Under the pieces are notes generated by a model. That model did not search any database. It saw only the letters and a program-made list of their open reading frames with translations, and was not told the DNA's origin. Both the position numbers and the translations under genes were made by a program. From Pleionea sp052032335 (GTDB taxonomy: Bacteria; Pseudomonadota; Gammaproteobacteria; Enterobacterales; Kangiellaceae), in contig JBPEWV010000029.1 in the NCBI GenBank assembly GCA_052032335.1, positions 1-8,896 of the forward strand: DNA of 8,896 nt, written 5' to 3'. Positions 1 through 5,664 of the stretch are shown here, piece after piece. How positions within the stretch are numbered: the first letter of the stretch is position 1; each line of letters opens with the position of its first letter.

Positions 1-569
1 AACTCTTTGGCTTTGGCAAAAGCATGAAAGGGTTCGCTTCCAAGAACCGGCATAATTCCGGTGGTTAAAACAGGAACCATGGTTTGTATGGTTTTGGCAT
101 CGCTGGTGAGTGGACTGATAATAAACGCATCACCGGCATAAACGATTAGGGCTGTTTCACCTTCGTCACTGGCATCTAAAATATCGGTTAATTTGTGCTT
201 CGCCCGTGTGAGACGTGATGGTTTAATGTCTACAGCATCCATCGACAGTGATAGATCAAGTAAAATGACTCGGGCATCTCCGGTTCGATAGACAGGTACA
301 GGTTTTTTGTCAAAACTGGGCCCTGCTAGCGCAATAATACCGATCACTAAAGCCAACGCTAGCCCGACCAAAGGCCAGGCGCTTCGGCTTGAATCACCCT
401 GTTGTAACATAAATTGCAATAGGTGTGCGTCGATGGCCTTTTCCCACTGGCCACGGTTTTTTAACGATTGCCAACCGAAAAACACAAGAGGGATGACCAG
501 CAGTAGTAACCACAAGGCCCAGGGGCGAATCCAGGAGAGTGCCAAGAGATCGTTTAAATAGGCTTCCAT
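1..569 (-). CDS. batB: BatB-like VWA-domain membrane protein, 3' part missing (runs off left edge)
   Basis: I translated this open frame directly: 189 complete codons are present from the ATG at 569, and the rest lies outside the window. The start is well supported by a GGAGGA Shine-Dalgarno 7 nt upstream (582-577) and by a TAATG overlap with the stop of the preceding gene. Two hydrophobic segments (about residues 17-31 and 65-82) place it in the inner membrane, followed by a von Willebrand factor A domain. The MIDAS metal site is intact as far as visible: D105-L-S107-L-S109 and the conserved Thr in PLT (T155). The third MIDAS element, usually a TDG loop, would lie past the edge. In this family a C-terminal TPR region often follows the VWA domain (BatB type), but that cannot be seen here. 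As last visible gene of the MoxR operon it is inferred to be a partner of the BatA-like protein and the MoxR ATPase. Confidence 0.85.
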   Translation of the reverse strand, partial: MEAYLNDLLALSWIRPWALWLLLLVIPLVFFGWQSLKNRGQWEKAIDAHLLQFMLQQGDSSRSAWPLVGLALALVIGIIALAGPSFDKKPVPVYRTGDARVILLDLSLSMDAVDIKPSRLTRAKHKLTDILDASDEGETALIVYAGDAFIISPLTSDAKTIQTMVPVLTTGIMPVLGSEPFHAFAKAKE

Positions 570-1585
570 TAAGCGGTCCTCCGACGAGAAAACAGGCGAC
601 TCAATAAAGCGATCAGATAAGCGGCTGAATACAGTGCCAAAGCGAGCGCCAGAGGGTAAAAATAGAGCTCGCGTACCGGCCGATAGATTTCACCTTCGTC
701 CTCTACCGGTTCAAGCTTGTCCAGCTCGGAATAGATACTTCGTAACTCTTCGGTGTCTCTGGCCCGAAAATATTGTCCATCAGTCATTTGAGCAATGGCT
801 GTTAAAGTATCCTCGTCGAGTTCTTCCGACGGATTGATTTTTCGTTTACCAAAGAGCATGTCGTTGACGATGAGTTCATCGGCACCCACACCAATGGTGT
901 AGATTTTAATGCCGGCATGCTTTGCCAGTTTAGCGGCTTCTATCGGTTCCAGAGCCCCTGCATTATTTTGTCCATCGGTTAAAAGAACCAACACACGATT
1001 TTCTGAGGGGCGTTCTTTGAGTCGTTTAACCGCGAGCCCGATGCCATCACCTATGGCGGTTTTAGAGGCACCCGCTAATCCAATCTCAGACTCCATCAAC
1101 ATGTGACGAATGGTTGTCAGGTCGAATGTTAAAGGGGTTTGTAAGTAGGCGTTTTCACCAAACAGAATCAGACCGAGTCGATCGCCTTCTCGTCGTTCGA
1201 TAAAGTCGGACAAGATATCTTTTACCACCATTAGCCGGGTGGCCTGCTGACCATTGAGGGCCAAATCTTTGGCTTCCATACTGCCCGAGATGTCAATACT
1301 GATCATCAGGTCACGACCGGAGGCCGGCAACTCGATGGGCTCGCCAATCCATTGAGGTCGAGCGGATGCAATTACCAGAATTATCCACAATAAAATACTC
1401 AACAGAAAGTGCCACCATTGATGCTGCCCTTGTTGGCCAGAGTTTGTCGATAAACTTTTCCAGCGAGAAAAGAGACTGGTTCTCAAGGCGGAAGACTGCG
1501 TGTCATGCGCTTTCGGTAATGCCCAGTAAATCAGCAGGGGAAGGGGCAACAACCAAAATACCAAGGGCCAGGCAAACTCAAACAT
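569..1585 (-). CDS. batA: BatA-like VWA-domain membrane protein
   Basis: A 338-residue protein of the BatA/aerotolerance type. Residues 4-23 and about 58-74 are membrane segments, the first with the FAWPLVFWLLPLPLLIYW pattern common in this family. Residues about 92-285 form a von Willebrand factor A domain with a complete MIDAS: D98-I-S100-G-S102, T153 in PLT and D204 in LLTDG. A further hydrophobic helix lies near residues 308-329 and ends in a basic tail (SRRRTA), so the VWA domain probably faces the periplasm between membrane anchors. The start overlaps the end of the DUF4381 gene by 8 nt (ATGTTTGA) and has an AGGAAG ribosome site 6 nt upstream (1597-1592), which together suggest translational coupling. 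VWA proteins beside MoxR ATPases are thought to act with them as metal-dependent adaptors or chaperones. The actual client here is unknown. Confidence 0.92.
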   Translation of the reverse strand: MFEFAWPLVFWLLPLPLLIYWALPKAHDTQSSALRTSLFSRWKSLSTNSGQQGQHQWWHFLLSILLWIILVIASARPQWIGEPIELPASGRDLMISIDISGSMEAKDLALNGQQATRLMVVKDILSDFIERREGDRLGLILFGENAYLQTPLTFDLTTIRHMLMESEIGLAGASKTAIGDGIGLAVKRLKERPSENRVLVLLTDGQNNAGALEPIEAAKLAKHAGIKIYTIGVGADELIVNDMLFGKRKINPSEELDEDTLTAIAQMTDGQYFRARDTEELRSIYSELDKLEPVEDEGEIYRPVRELYFYPLALALALYSAAYLIALLSRLFSRRRTA

Positions 1586-2090
1586 GCTCAGCTTCCTGTT
1601 TCAGAGTTTGGGTTTTGTGTAGCGCTCTAATAAGTTGATTGATGTCGTCAAGCAGCTGATTCCAGGTTTGCTGACTGATTGAAACTTTGGGAGCGTACTG
1701 AGACCTGCCCATCAGTTCGATCGACTCGGAACTGATTTCAAGTTGATGTTGATTAGCCAGACTTTGTGCAAGCATGGGCAAGGGCACGCTGGCAGCTGTT
1801 TCTTTGTTTAATTGATATATAGCGGCTCGACGCAGCGTGTGAAAAGCCGCGGTTAGATTTTCTTTATCAGGAGTTGCTGATTTGAGTTTCAGTAATTCAT
1901 GCGATGCTTGTTTTAGAACGGGTTGGTGGTTGAGTCTTTTTATCACCCATCGTGTGATCAGAACAATCAGGGCAATAATAATAACGCCAAGTATCCACCA
2001 ACCAGGCGCAAGTGGCCACCAGTAGCTGATCGCCTCGGGCGTATGAATATCTCTTAGTTGCGATAAGGGATCGGCAGTTGGCGTTGTCAT
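1578..2090 (-). CDS. DUF4381 family single-pass membrane protein
   Basis: A 170-residue protein whose N-terminal stretch (QLRDIHTPEAISYWWPLAPGWW in part, about residues 11-32) is the hallmark of DUF4381. One membrane helix follows at about 32-49, then a basic stop-transfer end (TRWVIKRL), leaving a mostly helical cytoplasmic C-terminal domain of about 120 residues (inferred topology). The gene is the usual small member between the DUF58 and BatA-like genes of MoxR operons. The start is supported by a GGAG at 2100-2097, 6 nt upstream, and by an ATGA overlap with the DUF58 stop. Its biochemical role is not established; the position suggests a membrane-bound accessory subunit of the MoxR/VWA system. 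Confidence 0.88.
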   Translation of the reverse strand: MTTPTADPLSQLRDIHTPEAISYWWPLAPGWWILGVIIIALIVLITRWVIKRLNHQPVLKQASHELLKLKSATPDKENLTAAFHTLRRAAIYQLNKETAASVPLPMLAQSLANQHQLEISSESIELMGRSQYAPKVSISQQTWNQLLDDINQLIRALHKTQTLKQEAEHV

Positions 2091-3082
2091 TGGCCACTCC
2101 GTTTTTGAGTGCTTTGGTTCATCGCCAATAGGTGTCCGAGCGATTGCTCAGTACTGATCATATGCCAGCGTAATCGATGTTTCAGGCTTAAATTATTCAA
2201 ATAGTCGGCTCTTTTTTCGAACTGTTCATGAAACTTTTGTCGAAATGAGCGAGACTGAGTGTTAAAGGCAATGCGTTGTTTTCCATTTGTGATGGTGTAC
2301 TGACCCGATGGTGGTAAGTCTTTTTCCAGTGGGTCGGTGATCTGTAACAAGCTGACTTCATTGTGCTGACTTAACCTTAAAAGGTGGTTCTCGCATTCGT
2401 CATCGAACTGCTGGAAGTCACTGAGTATGAAAATTAAACTGCCCGGGCGAGCCAATTTTCGGGTGCGCTGTAAAGTATTTTTCAAACTGTTGCGTTCGTC
2501 TGCTTGATACTCTTTTGACAAATAAAGCTGGCTAATTTGTAAATTATGATTTTCGACAATTTTGTTCAAAACTCTGAGACAGTTCTTTCGTGTGGTAGCA
2601 GGCTTATATTCATAATGCTCAGCTTGATCAAAAATTAAAGCGCCGAATCGATTGCCGTCGGCAAGCGACTTCCACATGATGATTGATGCTAACTTGGCCG
2701 CTTGAACACTTTTAAATTGCTGGCGTGAACCAAACATCATTCCGGGGCTTTGATCCAGCAGAACAAACACGGGACGCTCGCGCTCCTCGCGATAAATTTT
2801 CGTGTGCGCTTCTCCGGTTCGGGCGGTAACACGCCAGTCAATCGACCGAATGTCGTCGCCCATCTGGTAAAGGCGCGCCTCGTCAAAGTCCATTCCACGA
2901 CCTTTAAAGTGCGAAATAAAACCACCGAGTAAATGGGTTTTTACGCGTTGTTGCACTGGCAATTCAAGGTTGTCTGCGAACCGTTTGCATTCGAGTAACT
3001 CCTCCAGAGCGAGCTCTATGCCGAGCCGATGCTCGTGACGAATCGGAGGTTTCGCTGGGTTGGTGTGGCGCCAATGTTTCAT
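2087..3082 (-). CDS. DUF58 domain protein of the MoxR operon
   Basis: A 331-residue soluble protein with the diagnostic DUF58 block around residues 61-89 (GRGMDFDEARLYQMGDDIR followed by SIDWRVTAR). After it comes a VWA-like fold: the strand VFVLLD110-Q-S112-P-G and a later ILSD222F. The MIDAS-like site is degenerate: the third position of DxSxS is Gly114, and the usual TDG is SDF, so metal binding is doubtful. This is common in DUF58 proteins. No membrane segments are visible, unlike its two VWA neighbours. It begins 8 nt after the MoxR stop; that gap (CAGTCACC) contains no recognisable Shine-Dalgarno, so translation probably depends on ribosomes finishing moxR. It overlaps the DUF4381 start by 4 nt. 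The function is inferred only from context: a cytoplasmic partner of the MoxR ATPase. Confidence 0.92.
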   Translation of the reverse strand: MKHWRHTNPAKPPIRHEHRLGIELALEELLECKRFADNLELPVQQRVKTHLLGGFISHFKGRGMDFDEARLYQMGDDIRSIDWRVTARTGEAHTKIYREERERPVFVLLDQSPGMMFGSRQQFKSVQAAKLASIIMWKSLADGNRFGALIFDQAEHYEYKPATTRKNCLRVLNKIVENHNLQISQLYLSKEYQADERNSLKNTLQRTRKLARPGSLIFILSDFQQFDDECENHLLRLSQHNEVSLLQITDPLEKDLPPSGQYTITNGKQRIAFNTQSRSFRQKFHEQFEKRADYLNNLSLKHRLRWHMISTEQSLGHLLAMNQSTQKRSGQ

Positions 3083-3090
3083 GGTGACTG

Positions 3091-4056
3091 TTACGCGACG
3101 GGGACGACTTGAATTAATCGATTAATAACATCATCGGGCGTAATTCCCTCAGCTTCGGCCTCATAGCTGAGTAATATACGGTGTCTTAGAACTTCATGCA
3201 CGATACTCTGGACGCTATCGGGTGTGACAAAATCATGGCCTTCTAACCAGGCCATCGCTCGCGCGCATCGATCCAAAGCAATGGTGGCTCGCGGGCTACC
3301 ACCGAAATCTATCCAGCGCGCCAGTTGATCATCAAAGGCTTTTGGATTGCGGGTGGCCATGACCAATTGCACTATGTATTGCTCAACTTCCTCGGCCATG
3401 TAAATGTCGAGTACTTCATCGCGCGCTTTAAATAAGGCCTCTTCGGTTAATTCGGCGTCTGGCTCAGAGAAGTCCGCTGTGTGGTGAGACTCTGCTCTAG
3501 ATAAGCGTAAAATTGCAGCTTCCGCTTCGGCATCGGGGTAGTCCACTAGCACGTGCATCAAAAATCGGTCGAGTTGAGCTTCGGGAAGAGGGTAGGTACC
3601 TTCTTGTTCAATGGGATTTTGGGTTGCCATCACCATAAAGAGCTCGGGAAGCGGATAACTGTGACCACCCACAGTGATTTGTCGCTCTGCCATCGCCTCA
3701 AGTAGCGCCGATTGAACCTTAGCCGGAGCTCGGTTGATTTCGTCTGCCAAAATCAAGTTATGAAAAATAGGACCCTTCTGAAATTCAAATGTGGCTGTTT
3801 GAGGTCGGAAAATATCGGTTCCTGTGAGGTCGGCAGGCAGAAGATCGGGGGTAAATTGAATTCTGTGAAAATCGCCTTCGACACCGCGCGCCAACTCTTT
3901 GATTGCCCGTGTTTTAGCCAGGCCTGGTGCGCCTTCCACCAACAGATGACCATCGGCCAATAGGGCTACGAGAATTTTTTCCACCAGATCTTTTTGGCCG
4001 ACGATACGTTGTTCTAAAAAGGATTTTAATTTCTGAATGTCGCTTTTCACTTCCAT
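3091..4056 (-). CDS. MoxR-family AAA+ ATPase
   Basis: A 321-residue ATPase of the MoxR branch of AAA+ proteins, complete and of normal length. Visible motifs in order: Walker A G42-APGLA-K48-T49; Walker B LILAD105-E106-INRAP; sensor 1 in ATQNP (N147); an arginine finger in QLDR164F; and sensor 2 in GGSPR256A within the C-terminal helical lid. All catalytic residues appear intact, so it should bind and hydrolyse ATP as a ring. MoxR proteins work with VWA-domain partners as chaperones that mature or remodel particular protein complexes or respond to stress; the four genes behind it are such partners. It is the first gene of the minus-strand operon. The ATG at 4056 has an AAAGAG ribosome site at 4069-4064, 7 nt upstream. 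It is transcribed divergently from fadI. Confidence 0.95.
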   Translation of the reverse strand: MEVKSDIQKLKSFLEQRIVGQKDLVEKILVALLADGHLLVEGAPGLAKTRAIKELARGVEGDFHRIQFTPDLLPADLTGTDIFRPQTATFEFQKGPIFHNLILADEINRAPAKVQSALLEAMAERQITVGGHSYPLPELFMVMATQNPIEQEGTYPLPEAQLDRFLMHVLVDYPDAEAEAAILRLSRAESHHTADFSEPDAELTEEALFKARDEVLDIYMAEEVEQYIVQLVMATRNPKAFDDQLARWIDFGGSPRATIALDRCARAMAWLEGHDFVTPDSVQSIVHEVLRHRILLSYEAEAEGITPDDVINRLIQVVPVA

Positions 4057-4130
4057 CTCTAAACTCTTTACGCTTGATCTCGGTTGTGGGCTGTATGTTG
4101 TATCGGATTGGACCGTAAAATTCCAGTATT

Positions 4131-4169
4131 ATTCAGAAACTTATATGGTGACTTTGCAACAAATTACAA
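4131..4169 (-). promoter_or_regulatory. Candidate promoter of the moxR operon
   Basis: On the minus strand TTGTAA (4169-4164) and TATAAG (4145-4140) are separated by 18 nt, a weak sigma-70-like pair (4/6 and 5/6 matches). An alternative -10, AATAAT at 4133-4128, also lies in this stretch but has no well-spaced -35. The -35 would sit inside the left palindromic box at 4165-4182. The assignment is tentative and rests on pattern alone. Confidence 0.25.
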
Positions 4170-4182
4170 CCGTGTGTTTGAA
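4165..4182. promoter_or_regulatory. PsrA-like operator box, distal copy
   Basis: TACAACC-GTGT-GTTTGAA. The right arm is a perfect GTTTGAA. The left arm matches its inverse TTCAAAC at 5 of 7 positions, giving an 18-bp imperfect palindrome with the same 4-bp spacer as the box at 4202-4219. The AAAC-N4-GTTT core is the type described for PsrA, a TetR-family repressor of beta-oxidation genes released by long-chain acyl signals. This copy is the weaker one. It lies far upstream of fadI but over the tentative moxR -35, so it could serve either operon. Confidence 0.4.
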
Positions 4183-4201
4183 AACCAATCAAAACGCTCA
4201 A

Positions 4202-4219
4202 TTTAAACGGTTGTTTGAA
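4202..4219. promoter_or_regulatory. PsrA-like operator box overlapping the fadI promoter
   Basis: TTTAAAC-GGTT-GTTTGAA. The two 7-bp arms are inverse at all but one position (TTTAAAC against TTCAAAC), around a 4-bp spacer. This fits the (C/G)AAAC-N2-4-GTTT(G/C) pattern known for PsrA, with one deviation on the left arm. Its right arm overlaps the predicted fadI -35 TTGAAA, where a bound repressor would block RNA polymerase. Binding by PsrA itself is inferred: no psrA gene is in the window, and another TetR-type fatty-acid regulator could recognise a similar site. Confidence 0.5.
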
Positions 4220-4243
4220 AGTCGAGTTAAAATCAAGTAGAGT
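4215..4243 (+). promoter_or_regulatory. Predicted fadIJ promoter
   Basis: TTGAAA (4215-4220, 5/6 to the sigma-70 -35 consensus) and TAGAGT (4238-4243, 4/6 including the key T, A and final T) are spaced by exactly 17 nt. Transcription would start near 4250, giving a leader of about 35 nt before the fadI ATG at 4285. The overlap of the -35 with a palindromic box supports a repressible promoter. Confidence 0.4.
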
Positions 4244-4273
4244 CTAAACTCAGAAACGAACCTTCTAACTGTT

Positions 4274-4278
4274 GAGAG
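4274..4278 (+). promoter_or_regulatory. fadI ribosome binding site (decides the start)
   Basis: GAGAG lies 6 nt before the ATG at 4285, ideal spacing. The in-frame TTG at 4279 would directly abut this site and could not use it, so the ATG is chosen although the open frame can be read from the TTG. Confidence 0.65.
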
Positions 4279-4284
4279 TTGAAA

Positions 4285-5664
4285 ATGTCGAGCGAGACCG
4301 ATCAAGACAAAGTGGCAGACGCTAAAAATGCGGCGCCAAAGGCAAAGAGTAAGCCTAAAGCAAAGAAAACGGTGCGAAAAGCGAAGAGCGATCGTGTAGC
4401 GATCGTCAAAGGATTAAGAACGCCTTTTGCACGGCAACTGACCCATTATCGCGGAATGAATGCGGTTGATTTGGGAAAACTTGTAGTTAACGAGTTAATG
4501 GCACAAACGGAAATTGATCCGAAGCTGGTTGAACAAGTGGTTTATGGTCAGGTAATTACTATGCCTGATGCGCCGAACATTGCGCGGGAAATTGTCATCG
4601 GAACCGGGATGGATGTAAGCACCGATGCGTATTCAGTTACTCGGGCTTGCGCAACCAGCTTTCAATCTGCTGTCAGTGTCGCCGAGTCGATCATGGCCGG
4701 GACCGTATCGGTGGCCATTGCCGGTGGCGCTGATTCTTCATCCGTAGTACCGATTGGCGTGTCTAAAAAATTGGGCCAAATTCTGATGGATCTGAGTAAG
4801 GCTCGATCGTTAAGCCAACGACTGAAACTACTGTCGAAAATTCGTCCAAAAGATTTATTACCGGTTCCCCCTGCGATTAAGGAGTACTCCACCGGCTTGA
4901 CCATGGGCGACAACGCAGAGCAAATGGCCAGAGACCATGGAATAACTCGACAAGAGCAGGATGAATTGGCGCATCGGTCCCACAGCTTGGCAGCTCAAGC
5001 CTGGAACGATGGCAAATTGGACAGCGAGGTGATGACCGCGTTTGTTCCGCCATTTAAAGAAGGGTTACGAATTGATAACAATATTCGATTCGATTCCAAA
5101 CTGGAGAGTTACGCCAAGTTAAAACCCTGTTTCGATCGCAAACATGGCACATTGACTGCTGCGAACAGCACGCCACTAACCGATGGTGCCGCGGCTCTGC
5201 TGATGATGAGCGAATCTCGGGCAAAAGAGTTGGGCTATGAAATTCTGGGATTCGTCAAGAGCTATGGCTTTTCTGCAATTGATGCCACCCATGACATGTT
5301 GATGGGACCTTCTTATGCAACACCCATCGCACTCGACAGAGCCGGTATGGAACTGAAAGATCTGGATTTGATCGAAATGCACGAAGCCTTTGCCGCACAA
5401 ACCTTGTGCAATGTGAAAGCCTTTGCTTCCGACACTTTCGCAAAAGAGAAGCTGAATCGTAAAAAGGCGATTGGCGAAATTGATATGGATAAATTCAATG
5501 TTCTGGGTGGCAGTCTGGCTTATGGTCATCCTTTTGCTGCGACCGGTGCGCGATTAATTACTCAAATGTTGAATGAGTTGAAACGCCGAGGCGGCGGTAC
5601 GGCATTAACAACCGCCTGTGCCGCTGGTGGTTTGGGTGCCGCAATGATTTTGGAGGTTGAATAA
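4285..5664 (+). CDS. fadI: 3-ketoacyl-CoA thiolase FadI
   Basis: A 459-residue thiolase that releases acetyl-CoA from 3-ketoacyl-CoA in the last step of fatty-acid beta-oxidation, as the beta subunit of the FadI-FadJ complex in the cytoplasm. From residue 36 on it closely follows remembered E. coli FadI (DRVAIVKGLRTPFARQ, DAPNIAREIV, TDAYSVTRACATSFQ). Catalytic residues are present: nucleophile C122 in RACATS, H366 in EMHEAFA, H415 in YGHPFA and C445 in TACAAGG. The N-terminus is unusual: residues about 9-35 are rich in Lys, Ala and Pro (repeated KAKSKPKAKK-type motifs), about two dozen residues longer than E. coli FadI. The stop overlaps the fadJ ATG (TAATG), so the two subunits are translated together. 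Probably induced by fatty acids through the operator boxes upstream. FadA is the alternative paralogue, but FadA is shorter and follows FadB, whereas here the thiolase comes first. Confidence 0.96.
   Translation: MSSETDQDKVADAKNAAPKAKSKPKAKKTVRKAKSDRVAIVKGLRTPFARQLTHYRGMNAVDLGKLVVNELMAQTEIDPKLVEQVVYGQVITMPDAPNIAREIVIGTGMDVSTDAYSVTRACATSFQSAVSVAESIMAGTVSVAIAGGADSSSVVPIGVSKKLGQILMDLSKARSLSQRLKLLSKIRPKDLLPVPPAIKEYSTGLTMGDNAEQMARDHGITRQEQDELAHRSHSLAAQAWNDGKLDSEVMTAFVPPFKEGLRIDNNIRFDSKLESYAKLKPCFDRKHGTLTAANSTPLTDGAAALLMMSESRAKELGYEILGFVKSYGFSAIDATHDMLMGPSYATPIALDRAGMELKDLDLIEMHEAFAAQTLCNVKAFASDTFAKEKLNRKKAIGEIDMDKFNVLGGSLAYGHPFAATGARLITQMLNELKRRGGGTALTTACAAGGLGAAMILEVE

Noticed and set aside
307..837. 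Plus-strand open frames at 307-561 and 634-837
   Set aside because: They lie opposite the BatB-like and BatA-like genes, whose frames show clear VWA motifs; the products have no recognisable features.
3927..4240. Plus-strand open frames 3927-4118 and 4037-4240 running into the divergent promoter region
   Set aside because: They overlap moxR antisense and the regulatory gap, lack a good ribosome site and look non-protein-like.
4279..4284. TTG at 4279 as the fadI start
   Set aside because: It directly abuts the GAGAG ribosome site, whereas ATG 4285 sits at ideal spacing and adds only a two-residue difference.
5176..5529. Minus-strand open frames inside fadI and fadJ (for example 5176-5529, 5747-6089, 6119-6569)
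   Set aside because: All are antisense to strongly conserved thiolase or FadJ coding sequence; the peptides are Cys/Ser-rich without domains, typical of shadow frames.
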